A DNA stretch of 57,155 bases from an uncultured Acidimicrobiaceae bacterium (GTDB taxonomy: Bacteria > Actinomycetota > Acidimicrobiia > Acidimicrobiales > SZUA-35). Location of the stretch: assembly GCA_947259095.1 (NCBI GenBank), contig CAMYLA010000024.1, forward strand, positions 31,149-88,303, in the 5' to 3' direction. Within the stretch, counting starts at the first letter, position 1, and each line of letters starts with the position of its first letter. The notes beneath the pieces were generated by a model, which searched no databases, was not told where the DNA came from, and saw only the letters and a list, made by a program, of their open reading frames with translations. Both the position numbers and the translations under genes were made by a program. Of this stretch, positions 1-8,815 are shown piece after piece.

Positions 1-655
1 CGGCCTCGGCCAAGCCGGCGGCCATCGGTGCCCACCAGGCTCGAACCGGGCCGCCGGCTGTGACTGCGATTTCTTCGGGCCGGGCGGTGTCCACCGCCGG
101 ACGGGTATCGGGCAGGGAGGTGACGAGGGCGATCGTTGCGCCGTGGGCGGCGACGGTCAACCAGCCGAGGGCCACGATCCCGACGTCGAGCTGTAGCAGC
201 ACCGCCCCGACGACGGTGCCGGCGGCCAGGCCGAGGTTGCTGAACTGGCCGATCCGGGCCATGACAGGCCCATAGCGGTCGGTGGCACCGACCGCCTTCA
301 ACTGATCGTGGATCATCGCTTCCCACGAGCCACTGGCCAGTGAGTCGTGGATCGCCCAGAGGGCGGCGCCGATGAACACACCGGGCAGGGTCGGCCACAC
401 CAGCCAGATGGCGATGCCAAGCCCCCGGATGGCGAAGGCGAAGCCGAGCAGCTTGCGGCGATCCACCCGGTCGGCCAGGGCTCCGCTCGGGATCTCCAGC
501 ACCAGTGCGATGAGGGCCCACACCAGGAACAGCGTCGAGATCTGTGCTGTGGTGATGCCATTGTCGTTGAACCACAGTGTGTAGACGGCGTAGACCGGGC
601 CGAACTCGTCGATGAACGACAGCGGGTACAGCCGGCGCCGAACCGAACCGATCAT
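1..655 (-). CDS. MFS transporter, N-terminal part (cut by window edge)
   Basis: The reverse strand reads an open frame from ATG at 655 to the window edge, about 218 residues. The protein begins MIGSVRRRLYPLSFIDEF and continues with hydrophobic helices; the loop A-D-R-V-D-R-R-K-L fits the helix 2-3 signature of the major facilitator superfamily. About six membrane segments are visible, so the missing part should hold the C-terminal half. The ATG overlaps the stop of the upstream CGNR gene (ATGA, 652-655), so the two are probably translationally coupled and the small regulator may control export. Substrate cannot be inferred. Confidence 0.8.
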   Translation of the reverse strand, partial: MIGSVRRRLYPLSFIDEFGPVYAVYTLWFNDNGITTAQISTLFLVWALIALVLEIPSGALADRVDRRKLLGFAFAIRGLGIAIWLVWPTLPGVFIGAALWAIHDSLASGSWEAMIHDQLKAVGATDRYGPVMARIGQFSNLGLAAGTVVGAVLLQLDVGIVALGWLTVAAHGATIALVTSLPDTRPAVDTARPEEIAVTAGGPVRAWWAPMAAGLAEA

Positions 656-903
656 GCGACCGATCGTTGCCGATGGCGCCGTTGGTAGCGGGCCTGACGA
701 TCCCGGTGGCTGCAGCCGTCGTGACACCACCGACGACGATGGTGGTGGCGGACGAACGGCATCGAGCAGTCGGCGGCGGCGCAGACATCGACGAGCGGGG
801 CCCGGTCGCCGAACGGTCCCTCCGGCAGGCGGTACAGCGTGTCGGCCACCTCCACCGCCAACGGCTCACCGAGGATCGGAAGCTCGTCGATCGATGCAAC
901 CAT
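652..903 (-). CDS. Shortened CGNR zinc-finger regulator (ABATE middle missing)
   Basis: The 83-residue product starts like an ABATE/CGNR regulator (ELPILGEPLAVEVADTLYRL, residues 6-25) and then jumps to the C-terminal CGNR-type finger, with C-x4-C, the segment RRRWCHDGC and a basic tail with repeated Arg. Known CGNR proteins are roughly 180-200 residues, so about 100 residues between the N-terminal motif and the finger are absent, without a frameshift. The CGNR tetrad itself is degenerate (CSHR). It overlaps the MFS gene by 4 bp. It may be a remnant of a transcription factor or a minimal DNA-binding form. The family call rests on the two end motifs. Confidence 0.55.
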   Translation of the reverse strand: MVASIDELPILGEPLAVEVADTLYRLPEGPFGDRAPLVDVCAAADCSMPFVRHHHRRRWCHDGCSHRDRQARYQRRHRQRSVA

Positions 904-1058
904 CCTCGCCGACGGTAACGGGAGTATCTTTCCGTCAGGGGCTGTTTGCCTTTTTTCGCCGGGGTCCGCCGGCCCCGCCCCCTCTCAAAACCCGGAGGCT
1001 GCGACGGGCATTCCGATCCACCGGCCGGCCGCTGGCAGCGACCGACCCGGGCCACCGG

Positions 1059-2252
1059 TCAGATGACCACGCTCTCCAGGAACGGCTCGTTGTCGAGAAT
1101 CCGCTGGTAGCCCAGCTCGCTCATGTCGATGGTCCGGTAGCCGCCGTGGACGATCAATTCGCTCACCGCCCGGCCGACGGCCGCCGACTGCTGGAGGCCG
1201 TGGCCGGAGAAGCCGTTGGCGAACAGGAAGTTGGGCACGCTTGGCGGTGGGCCGATCACCAGGTTGTGGTCCAGCACGTTGTATGCGTACTGGCCACCCC
1301 AGGAGGTGACCACCCGGACCCGATCGAAGGCCGGAACGTACGTGGCCAGTATCGGCCAGATCAGTTCTTCGAACTCGTGGTGGCGGGCGCCCAGATCGTC
1401 GGGGTCGACCGCCCGATCGTCGACGGGGACCGCACCGGTCACGTAGTGGTGCTGCTCACGCCGGAAATGCACCCCCTCCGGTGTGACGGTCAATGGCACG
1501 TTGTGTTCGATCGGGGTGGCGCAGTCGAAGACGAAACTGGTCCTGGCCCTCGGCTCGACCGGCAGTTCGAGGCCGACCATGGCCGCGATCTGCGCGGCCC
1601 GGGTGCCGGCGGCGTTCACCACGCTGCCGCAGGCCACGGTCCGGCCCGAAGCCAGCACAACCGAATGCACCCGGCCACCATCGACGACGAGATCCACCAC
1701 CCGATCGGTGAGGTAGCGAACGCCGTTGTGCACCGCTCGGCGGCGGAAACCCTGGAGGAGCGCCCAGCCGTCGAACGACCCTTCGCGCATCGAACCGAGG
1801 CGGGCCCCGACCAGGGTGGTGGTGTCGAGGAACGGGAACCCAGCCGCCACCTCGTCCACGGTCAGCATCCGGCTGCCGGCTCCGTTGGCCTGCTGGAGTT
1901 CGGCGTCACGTCCCAGGGTTGCCAGGTGACCGGGATCGTCGGCCAGGAACAGGTAGCCGGTGCCCCGGAAGTTGATGAGCGGGGCCTCGCCCTCGACTTC
2001 GGTGTTGTGGTCGAAGTTGTCGATGAAGTCCATCCCGAACCGGCTGATCTCGATGTTGACCGGATTGGAGAACTGCTCCCGAATGCTGTTCTGGGCCCGG
2101 CTGGTCTGGGCCGACTCGTAGCTGGGGTCTGGCTCGATCACCAGCACGGTGCCGTCGAAGTCGGGGTTCTCGCTGAGGAAGTAGGCCACCGCCGAACCGA
2201 TCACCGCACCGCCGACGCACACCACATCGAAGGCCGGGAGCTCGCCGCCCAT
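1059..2252 (-). CDS. FAD-dependent oxidoreductase (DAO / sarcosine-oxidase-like)
   Basis: A 397-residue protein with an N-terminal Rossmann dinucleotide fold (FDVVCVGGAVIGSAVAYFL) and the C-terminal glycine-rich FAD motif FANGFSGHGLQQS, typical of D-amino-acid/sarcosine oxidase family flavoenzymes. It probably oxidises a secondary or N-methyl amine. It is the last gene of a hydantoinase-type operon: hyuB ends at 2264. I chose ATG 2252; a GTG at 2267 overlaps the hyuB stop as GTGA and is a real alternative (5 more residues). In this context it could act on an N-methyl amino acid released from a hydantoin-like amide (inference). Confidence 0.85.
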   Translation of the reverse strand: MGGELPAFDVVCVGGAVIGSAVAYFLSENPDFDGTVLVIEPDPSYESAQTSRAQNSIREQFSNPVNIEISRFGMDFIDNFDHNTEVEGEAPLINFRGTGYLFLADDPGHLATLGRDAELQQANGAGSRMLTVDEVAAGFPFLDTTTLVGARLGSMREGSFDGWALLQGFRRRAVHNGVRYLTDRVVDLVVDGGRVHSVVLASGRTVACGSVVNAAGTRAAQIAAMVGLELPVEPRARTSFVFDCATPIEHNVPLTVTPEGVHFRREQHHYVTGAVPVDDRAVDPDDLGARHHEFEELIWPILATYVPAFDRVRVVTSWGGQYAYNVLDHNLVIGPPPSVPNFLFANGFSGHGLQQSAAVGRAVSELIVHGGYRTIDMSELGYQRILDNEPFLESVVI

Positions 2253-2263
2253 CTGCCGGCCGC

Positions 2264-3880
2264 TCACGGCGAGATGTAGCCCTGGGCCCGGTCGTTCTCC
2301 ACGGCCGCCGGATCGCGTTTTGCCGGGTCGCCGAAGCCTCCGCCGCCCGGCAGTTCCAGGGTCAGTCGCCGACCGGCCGGGACGTCCTGTCTCCCTTTGC
2401 CATCGAATGGTGAACCGTCGTCCAGGTAGACCTTGCCCGCGGCCCCGTCGCCGCCGCCGAAGCGGCCCCGGGCCGGGTGGTCGACCCGGTCGAACATGGC
2501 CGAGAACTCGAACCGGTAGCCGTCTGTCGGGCCGATCTCGATGATCTGACCGAGCCCGCCCCGCTGCCGCCCGATGCCGCCGCTGTCTGGCCGGATCTCC
2601 TTGCGCCACACGATGATCGGGCCGACCTGTTCGGTGGCCTCGGTGCTCATCGTGCGGACTCCGGAGGGGAAGGCGGTTGCGGTCAACCCGTCGAGGCTCG
2701 GGCGGGCACCGGTGCCGCCGCTGTTGAACATCAGCAACTCCACCGGTGCCAGCGGTTGCCCGGTGTCGGCCGAGCGGGCACTGACCTGGAAGTTCCACAG
2801 CGCCCCCGCCCCTTCGGCCGGCACCACGTCCGGCAGGGCCTCGGCCAACGCCCCCAGGCACAGGTCGGTCACGAAATGGCCGATCACGTGGCGCACGGCC
2901 ACCGGATCGGGGTGCCGGGCGTTGAGGATCACCCCCGGCGGGGCGCTGACCGTGAACGGCAGCAACGAGGCGTGGTTGTTCGGCAGCCCAGGGGCCAGGG
3001 CCACCAGCATCCCATAGGTGAAGTAGGCCTGGGCGTAGGTGAGCGGCACGTTGATCCCGAACCGGCTGAGCGGTGAGGTGCCGCTGAAGTCGGCGTGCAT
3101 GCCGCCCTCGTCGACGGTGATCGCCGTCGCCAGGGTGATCGTCTCGTTGTAGCCGTCGACCTGCATTCGATTGCGGTAGGTCCCCGGCTTCACCGCGGCC
3201 AGGGCCTCCATGGTTGCGGTGCTGGTCCGATCGAAGACGAACCGGGCCAGGTCGTCGATGTCGGTCAGGTCGAACTCGTCGAGCATCGACAGCAGCCGGC
3301 GACGACCGGTTTCGTTCGAGGCGGCCAGGCCGTGGATGTCGCCAACCACCTGATCCGCCTCACGGACGTTGTTGCGCACGATGTTGACCAGATCCCGGTT
3401 CAGCTCGCCCCGGTCGACCCATTTCATGATCGGGATCCGGATGCCCTCCTCGTACACCTCGGTGGCATCCGGGCCGAAGCCACGGCCGCCGATGTCGACG
3501 ACGTGGGCCGTCGAGGCGAAGAACCCGATGAGCGCGTCGCCGTGGAACACCGGGGTGGTCACGGTGATGTCGTTGAGGTGGCCGGTGCCCTTCCAGGGGT
3601 CGTTCGTCAGGTAGACGTCCCCGGGGTGGATCCGGTCGGGTCCGATGTCGTTGATGAAATGGGCCACCGCGGCGGCCATGGTGTTGACGTGGCCCGGGGT
3701 ACCGGTGACCGCCTGGGCCACCATGCGACCCTGCCGGTCGAACACACCGGCCGACAGGTCGCCGGCCTCGCGGACCGAGGTGCTGAAGGCAGTGCGGATC
3801 AGGGTCAATGCCTGCTCCTCGACCACCGAGATCAGCCGGTTCCACATGATCTGGAGGTGCACGTCCCGTTGCCTGCTCAT
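2264..3880 (-). CDS. Hydantoinase B / oxoprolinase family, B subunit
   Basis: A 538-residue protein of the HyuB / N-methylhydantoinase B / acetone carboxylase alpha family. Visible family segments are VYLTNDPWKGTGHLNDI, FFASTAHVVDIGG, and the Gly-rich C-terminus PGGGGFGDP. It forms a two-subunit, ATP-dependent amidohydrolase with the A subunit encoded immediately upstream. The ATG at 3880 overlaps the hyuA stop (ATGA). Full length compared with the usual 520-580 residues. The substrate (hydantoin, N-methylhydantoin, 5-oxoproline or another cyclic amide) cannot be told from sequence alone. Confidence 0.9.
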   Translation of the reverse strand: MSRQRDVHLQIMWNRLISVVEEQALTLIRTAFSTSVREAGDLSAGVFDRQGRMVAQAVTGTPGHVNTMAAAVAHFINDIGPDRIHPGDVYLTNDPWKGTGHLNDITVTTPVFHGDALIGFFASTAHVVDIGGRGFGPDATEVYEEGIRIPIMKWVDRGELNRDLVNIVRNNVREADQVVGDIHGLAASNETGRRRLLSMLDEFDLTDIDDLARFVFDRTSTATMEALAAVKPGTYRNRMQVDGYNETITLATAITVDEGGMHADFSGTSPLSRFGINVPLTYAQAYFTYGMLVALAPGLPNNHASLLPFTVSAPPGVILNARHPDPVAVRHVIGHFVTDLCLGALAEALPDVVPAEGAGALWNFQVSARSADTGQPLAPVELLMFNSGGTGARPSLDGLTATAFPSGVRTMSTEATEQVGPIIVWRKEIRPDSGGIGRQRGGLGQIIEIGPTDGYRFEFSAMFDRVDHPARGRFGGGDGAAGKVYLDDGSPFDGKGRQDVPAGRRLTLELPGGGGFGDPAKRDPAAVENDRAQGYISP

Positions 3881-6042
3881 GATGTCGGCCCTTCGGTTGC
3901 CGCCGATGCTCGGGTCGTTGCCGCTCTGGTGATCAGGAGGGTCCCGTCCCGCTGGAGGACCGCCCGATGATGGGATCCGAGCACGGTGGTGGTCTGGGGC
4001 TCGATGATGACCGCCGGCCCCGGAACCTCATGGCCGGGCTGCAGCGCCCTTCGTTCGACGATGGCGGCATCCACCACCTCCCGGACCGCAGGGTCGAAGA
4101 TCGGGCGATGCTGCCCGGAGGTGACGGTGCGGGACCGGGACACCACGTCGATCGGCGGTGGCCGTTCGACCACCGAAGCCACCCGGACCGACCAGCTCAC
4201 CGCCTCGATGGTCACGTCGTCGATGGCCCGACCGAAGAACTCTTCGTAGACCTTGGTGAACGCCGCACTGAGCAGCCGGGCCGCGAACCCGTCGAACGGG
4301 GCCTCACCGAGGCGAACCGGGATCTCCCACCCCTGGCCCTTGTAGCGCATCGACACCTGCCGTTCGATCGTCACCTCGGCATCGGTGCCATTGCGGACGA
4401 ACGATTCGGCTTCGGTGGTGAGTGCGGCCAGGACCCGGTTGACACCGTCGACGTCGAAGTCGTCGGTCGTCGTGTAGTGGCTGCGGACCGTCTCATAGGC
4501 GAACGGGGCCTGGAGGAACCCGATGGCCGAGCCGACCCCGGCTCCCAGCGGCACCAGCAGCTCGTCGATACCCAGCTTGTCCATCAGCCGGGCCGCGTGC
4601 AATGGTGCCCCGCCGCCGAAGGCGATCATCGTGTGGCCAATCAGGTCCTTGCCGTTCTCGACCGCATGGACCCGGGCCGCGTTTGTCATGTTCTCGTCGA
4701 CCATCTCGGCGATGCCGATGGCTGCGGTGTCGACGTCCATGCCGAGCGGCCGGCCGACCGCGGCATCGATGGCGGCGGCGGCCAGATCCGGGTCGAGCGT
4801 GATGGTCTCGGCCCCGAAGGTGTCGGGATGCAGTCGACCGAGACGAAGGTTGGCGTCGGTGACCGTCGGTTCGGTGCCGCCCAGTCCGTAGGCGGCAGGC
4901 CCGGGCTCTGAGCCGGCGCTGCGGGGCCCGACCCGGATCTGGCCCAACCTGTCGACCCCGGCGATCGAGCCGCCACCGGCCCCGATCTCGATCATCTCGA
5001 TGACCGGGATGGAAATCGGCATCCCGCTGCCCTTCTTGAACCGTGTGGACCGGGCCACCTCGAAGGTCTTGGCCGTCTGGGGGGTGTAGTCCTCGACCAG
5101 GGCGATCTTGGCCGTTGTGCCGCCCATGTCGTAGGACAGCACCCGGTCACGACCGAATCGGGCCGCCAGCTCGGCGGCGAAGATGGCTCCGCCGGCCGGG
5201 CCGGACTCGATCAGCCGGACCGGGAACGCCACTGCGGTCTCCACGCTGATCAGACCGCCGCCAGAGTGGATCAGATGGAGCGGGCAGGTGGCGCCTGCGG
5301 CCAGGAGTCCGTCCTGGAGTCGGACCAGGTAGGAGGCCATGAGCGGTTGCACGTAGGCGTTGGCGCACACCGTGTTGAACCGTTCGAACTCCCGCATCTG
5401 GGGTGAGACCTCGGCGCTGATCGATACTGCAACATCGGGCAATCGTTGCCTGAGCATGTCTCGGAACCGTCGCTCGTTGACCGGGTTGCGGTAGCTGTGG
5501 AGGAACCCGACCGCCACCGACCGGTAGCCGCCGTCGGCCAGTTCTCCGATGACCCGCTCGGCCCCGGCCTCGTCGAAGGGGGTCAGCTCCTCGCCCCGGG
5601 CGTTGAGCCGTTCGGAAACGGTGAATCGATCCCGCCGTTCGATCAGCGGTGACGGCAGCACGATGTCGAGGTCGTACTGCTCGAAGCGGCTCTCGGTCCT
5701 GGTTTCGATCACGTCCCGGAACCCCTCGGTGGTGACCAGCGCGGTTCTGGCTCCCTGGCGTTCGATCAGGGCGTTGGTGGCGAGGGTGGTCCCATGGACG
5801 ATCTGGCCGACGTCGGCCAGATCGATTTGGTGGGCCGCGGCCAGGGTCTCGATGCCGTCCAGGATGCCGATCTCCGGGCCGTCGTGGGTGGTGAGCACCT
5901 TGGTCGAGACGAACGAGCCATCTGTCTGCTGGAGCACGATGTCGGTGAAGGTGCCACCGACGTCGGCCCCGATCCGCAGCGGGCCGGTATCGTCGCGGTT
6001 GTCCGGGTTGGCGGGCTCGGGGTTCTCGGTCGGTTGGGTCAT
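3877..6042 (-). CDS. Hydantoinase A / oxoprolinase family, A subunit
   Basis: A 721-residue HyuA-type ATPase subunit. The N-terminal actin-like nucleotide motif GADVGGTFTDIVL, then HGTTLATNALIER, SGPAGGAIFAA, DMGGTTAKIALV and IAFGGGAPLHA are all present in order. In the family this subunit phosphorylates a cyclic amide or ketone substrate and the B subunit completes hydrolysis or carboxylation. Start ATG 6042 lies 3 bp after the SDR-remnant stop. Length is normal (about 690-720). An operon with an ArsR regulator upstream and an FAD oxidase downstream points to an inducible N-heterocycle or N-methyl amide catabolic unit. Confidence 0.9.
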   Translation of the reverse strand: MTQPTENPEPANPDNRDDTGPLRIGADVGGTFTDIVLQQTDGSFVSTKVLTTHDGPEIGILDGIETLAAAHQIDLADVGQIVHGTTLATNALIERQGARTALVTTEGFRDVIETRTESRFEQYDLDIVLPSPLIERRDRFTVSERLNARGEELTPFDEAGAERVIGELADGGYRSVAVGFLHSYRNPVNERRFRDMLRQRLPDVAVSISAEVSPQMREFERFNTVCANAYVQPLMASYLVRLQDGLLAAGATCPLHLIHSGGGLISVETAVAFPVRLIESGPAGGAIFAAELAARFGRDRVLSYDMGGTTAKIALVEDYTPQTAKTFEVARSTRFKKGSGMPISIPVIEMIEIGAGGGSIAGVDRLGQIRVGPRSAGSEPGPAAYGLGGTEPTVTDANLRLGRLHPDTFGAETITLDPDLAAAAIDAAVGRPLGMDVDTAAIGIAEMVDENMTNAARVHAVENGKDLIGHTMIAFGGGAPLHAARLMDKLGIDELLVPLGAGVGSAIGFLQAPFAYETVRSHYTTTDDFDVDGVNRVLAALTTEAESFVRNGTDAEVTIERQVSMRYKGQGWEIPVRLGEAPFDGFAARLLSAAFTKVYEEFFGRAIDDVTIEAVSWSVRVASVVERPPPIDVVSRSRTVTSGQHRPIFDPAVREVVDAAIVERRALQPGHEVPGPAVIIEPQTTTVLGSHHRAVLQRDGTLLITRAATTRASAATEGPTS

Positions 6043-6044
6043 GA

Positions 6045-6293
6045 TCAGAGCTCGTCGATCTTCATCACGTCACCGGTGAGGTACGAAGCATCATCGGAGG
6101 CCAGGAACAGGGCGGCCCCGGTCATGTCGTTCGGCTCGCCGATCCGGCCGAGGGACACGTTCTCACCCCGCAGCCTGCGCTGCTCGATCGGTAGCCCGGC
6201 CCCGACCCCGGCGAAGCGCTCGGCGATGGCTCGGCCGATTCCCCGGCCCGCTCCGGTGACCAGAACGACCTTGTTCTCGAGCGACTCGTACAT
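6045..6293 (-). pseudogene. Short-chain dehydrogenase with the catalytic middle deleted
   Basis: The 82-residue frame begins as a perfect SDR N-terminus (cofactor motif VTGAGRGIG) and from about residue 31 switches to an SDR C-terminus (GRIGEP, ALFLASDDASYLTGD). The NAG motif, the catalytic Ser, the YxxxK pair and roughly 150 residues around them are absent, yet the frame is kept, so this is an in-frame internal deletion and not a frameshift. ATG 6293 is preceded by GGAAGGG at good spacing. It sits between arsR and hyuA in one operon; the frame-preserving loss would spare translation of downstream genes. It cannot be an active dehydrogenase. Confidence 0.8.
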
Positions 6294-6314
6294 CGATGTT
6301 CGGTTCCCTTCCAA

Positions 6315-6647
6315 TCAGATGTCCGACAGCCCGCCGACGAGGTCGGCGATCGCCGGCTCGTCCCGCCGGTAGTAGGTCCAGCCCTGGCGGCGGGTGGCGA
6401 TGATCAGGCCGGCATCGACCAGAACCTTGAGGTGGCGCGACGCAGCCGGTTGGCTGACACCGAGCTTGTCGCCGATGAACAGGTTGCATGCCCCGTGTTC
6501 GATCGGGTCGCCGTGCTCCTGGGCCGGGAAACTCGCCACCGGATCCTTGAGCCACGCCAGGATCTGGAGACGGCGGGCGCTGGCCAGCGCCTTGAACGAG
6601 GCTTCCAGTGCTGTGGCGGCCGGCGCCGTGGCCGTGGTCGAAGACAT
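6315..6647 (-). CDS. ArsR-family transcriptional regulator
   Basis: A 110-residue winged-helix repressor. The helix-turn-helix segment LGVSQPAASRHLKVLVDAGL (residues about 65-84) and the wing RRQGWTYYRRD are clear. It carries one Cys before the HTH (GACNLF) and no obvious metal-binding Cys cluster, so a small-molecule ligand is possible. It is the first gene of the SDR-remnant/hyuAB/oxidase operon and faces the divergent hydratase gene at 6790. A perfect inverted repeat straddles its start codon (6643-6672), suggesting autoregulation; the transcript is probably leaderless. Confidence 0.88.
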   Translation of the reverse strand: MSSTTATAPAATALEASFKALASARRLQILAWLKDPVASFPAQEHGDPIEHGACNLFIGDKLGVSQPAASRHLKVLVDAGLIIATRRQGWTYYRRDEPAIADLVGGLSDI

Positions 6648-6672
6648 AACGATATAGCTAACATGTTATGTC
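6643..6672. promoter_or_regulatory. Inverted-repeat operator over the arsR start
   Basis: GACATAAC (6643-6650) and GTTATGTC (6665-6672) form a perfect 8-bp inverted repeat with a 14-nt spacer, which also holds part of the 10-bp palindrome TAACATGTTA (6659-6668). On the minus strand TAGCTA (6660-6655) could be a -10 box with TTGCGT (6684-6679) 18 bp upstream, placing the transcription start at or next to the arsR ATG (6647). The symmetric AT-rich block in GC-rich DNA is what an ArsR dimer site should look like; binding by this ArsR is inference. Confidence 0.6.
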
Positions 6673-6789
6673 GACCGGACGCAATCGAACAATGATGTTG
6701 CGGGCTGCGGCCGGGCTGGTCCCGGTGCCAGCCGGACTGGTTCGGATGGCGGGCGGGCGGGTCGCGCCGATGGGTTCTAGGATCTGGCC

Positions 6790-7629
6790 ATGCCTCCATC
6801 GCCGCCCTCCGCAGGCTCGACCCGGCCACAGGCCGACGACCCGGCCGGCCGCAGAGATGCGCTGGCCATCCGGCTGATCGAGGCCAGGGAGCAGGGCCGG
6901 CCCATCGAGCAGGTTCCCCTGGCCGAAACCCCGGTCGACGCCGCCGAGGCCGAGCTGGTCGACGATCGGGTGGCGGCCATGACCGGTTGGCCGGTCCTCG
7001 GCTGGAAGATCGGATGCACCTCCGAGCAGGCCCAGAAGGTGCTCGGTCACTCCGAGCCGTTCGCCGGGCGGATCTACTCGGTGTTCGACAGCGGCCACAG
7101 CTTCACAGACCAACAGCTCTGCGCCGAGCCACGGTTGGAGGGGGAGTTCGCCTTCACCCTCGGTCGGGACCTGCGGCCCGAGACCACCCACCGGTCGGGC
7201 CTCGCCGCCGTGGGGGTCGGCGCCGCCATCGCCGAGTTCCGGCCGGCCATCGAGCTGGTCGGTGGCCGCTACGCCAACTTCATCGGCTTGCCGGTTCCCC
7301 TTTTGATTGCCGACGCCGGTGCCAACTCCCATCTGGTCCTCGGGCCGCCGGTGAGCGCGGCCGACCTCGACGGCCTGGACTCGGTGGCGGTGACGATGTC
7401 GGTCGACGGCTCGATCGTCGGGCGGGGAACCGGTGCCGAGGTACTGGGCCATCCGCTCGACGCGCTTGCCTGGTTGGTGGCCCATCTCGGTCGGCGGGGC
7501 ATCCCCTTGACCGAGGGGCAGACGGTGACCACCGGCTCGGCCACCGGCGTGTCACCGTTCCCCGGTGGGACCACCGCCATCGCCGGCTTCGACGGGATCG
7601 GTTCGGTCTCGGTCGGCCGGTCCGGCTGA
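6790..7629 (+). CDS. 2-keto-4-pentenoate hydratase-like protein (FAH superfamily)
   Basis: A 279-residue protein with the architecture of MhpD/XylJ-type hydratases: LGWKIGCTS near residue 75, the metal-ligand segment EPRLEGEFAF, then AEFRPAIELVGGRYANF, and a C-terminal turn TTGSATGVSPFPGG. Such enzymes add water to 2-hydroxy-dienoates in aromatic meta-cleavage pathways, or act as 4-oxalocrotonate decarboxylases. It is divergent from arsR and may share its operator region. The first 25 or so residues are a low-complexity Pro/Ser extension; a later start is possible. Confidence 0.85.
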   Translation: MPPSPPSAGSTRPQADDPAGRRDALAIRLIEAREQGRPIEQVPLAETPVDAAEAELVDDRVAAMTGWPVLGWKIGCTSEQAQKVLGHSEPFAGRIYSVFDSGHSFTDQQLCAEPRLEGEFAFTLGRDLRPETTHRSGLAAVGVGAAIAEFRPAIELVGGRYANFIGLPVPLLIADAGANSHLVLGPPVSAADLDGLDSVAVTMSVDGSIVGRGTGAEVLGHPLDALAWLVAHLGRRGIPLTEGQTVTTGSATGVSPFPGGTTAIAGFDGIGSVSVGRSG

Positions 7630-7711
7630 CGCTCGGCTCCGTCGCACCGACCACCTGGGGCGAGCCGACCCCGCCTCCGTCCACGCCCATCAACCGTTGG
7701 CAGGGTGGCGC

Positions 7712-8815
7712 TCAGCGTGGCGGTGAGCTCTGCCGGAGATCGAACTCGGTCGAGGCCATGACCCGACCGGCGACCTGGAGGTCGACCCGATGGACGCCCC
7801 GGTGGTAGCGCCGGGTCGACGCGGTTTGGATGAGCCGCTTCTTGGAGAGCACCAGGGATCGCCCTGGTTCAATGGTCCGGGTCGCCCACTTGAACACCTT
7901 CGGTGAGCTGGTGCCCGATGCGGTGACGTGATGGATCACGAAGTCGATCACCAGGAGCTGGTCGGCGTCGGCCACTGAGCGGAGTCCGGCGGTGAGCTCG
8001 ATTCGCTGGCCGAGGTCGATGGCCGCCGGGCTGCAGTCGAAACCATCCACCTCGACTTCGGGATCGGTGGTGAACCCAAGCACGCCCAGGGCCCCGGGGT
8101 GCCCCTGCTTCACCAGGGTCCGCAGGGCATGGCGGACCAGACGATCATCGACCGGATGCTCCTCCCCGGTCCATCCGGTCACGGTGGCCACCACCAGATC
8201 GGGATGCGATTTCGTCAGGTCGTTGAGGTGGTTGGCCACCGATCGGCGAACGGTCGCGGACTCGTCGTGTCGAAGCACCCGGAGCAGCTCGAGTCCGATC
8301 TCCGGGTCGTCCAGGATGGCCTGGACCTTCGGCCCCCAGGGCAGCAGCGGTCTGGTGCCCTCCGAGGCCAGGCGGCGGACCGCCTCGTCCGGGTCCTCGA
8401 CCCAGCGGCGGAGACGGCCTCGGGTCTGATCGAGGTGGTGGTCGAGGAACGGACGGACGGCGAACTCGCAGGACCATCGCCTGGTCAGCTTCTCCATGGC
8501 GTCCAGCGATTCGGTCGGGTGGTCGACGCCGTGGCGCTCCACGAAGGAGCAGAGAGGCCACGAGGCCCACTCCCCGGGGTCGGTCTCGGCCACCGCCACC
8601 ACCAGCGACAGTGCGGCCGGGTAGCCGTCGGGGAGGTGGTCGGCCAGCAGGTCGGCCACCAGGTTGACCCGGTCCTTGAGCTCGAGTTGCGGGAACCGGC
8701 TCATCGCCTCGGCGGTGAACGCCGCCGCATCGAAGCCGGGGCGGACCTCGACGAACCGGTCGGCCAGGAGTTCAACCGTCCGGCGGTCCAGCCGGTTCTT
8801 CAATGGTTCGGCCAT
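7712..8815 (-). CDS. DNA alkylation repair (AlkD-like HEAT) protein
   Basis: A 367-residue all-helical protein. It matches the AlkC/AlkD HEAT-repeat glycosylase family: MAEPLKNRLDRRTVELLADR at the start, the segment DEAVRRLASEGTRP LLPWG, and the HEAT repeat with RRSVANHLNDLTK. The C-terminal third (from about residue 265) is beta-rich and resembles the extra Ig-like domain seen in some AlkC-like members. It would remove alkylated purines from DNA. The ATG at 8815 overlaps the stop of the small upstream frame (TGATG). Confidence 0.85.
   Translation of the reverse strand: MAEPLKNRLDRRTVELLADRFVEVRPGFDAAAFTAEAMSRFPQLELKDRVNLVADLLADHLPDGYPAALSLVVAVAETDPGEWASWPLCSFVERHGVDHPTESLDAMEKLTRRWSCEFAVRPFLDHHLDQTRGRLRRWVEDPDEAVRRLASEGTRPLLPWGPKVQAILDDPEIGLELLRVLRHDESATVRRSVANHLNDLTKSHPDLVVATVTGWTGEEHPVDDRLVRHALRTLVKQGHPGALGVLGFTTDPEVEVDGFDCSPAAIDLGQRIELTAGLRSVADADQLLVIDFVIHHVTASGTSSPKVFKWATRTIEPGRSLVLSKKRLIQTASTRRYHRGVHRVDLQVAGRVMASTEFDLRQSSPPR

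Noticed and set aside
906..1058. GC-rich inverted repeats between the FAD oxidase and the CGNR gene as a terminator.
   Set aside because: Only 4-5 bp arms (CGGGG/CCCCG) without a U-tract; too weak in this base composition to call.
612..2279. Long plus-strand frame of 555 codons, and similar long antisense frames across the window (for example 31830-33335, 41220-43217, 55017-56981).
   Set aside because: They lie opposite genes with clear motifs, are rich in Arg/Gly/His/Asp as expected for antisense reading of GC-rich codons, and show no domains.
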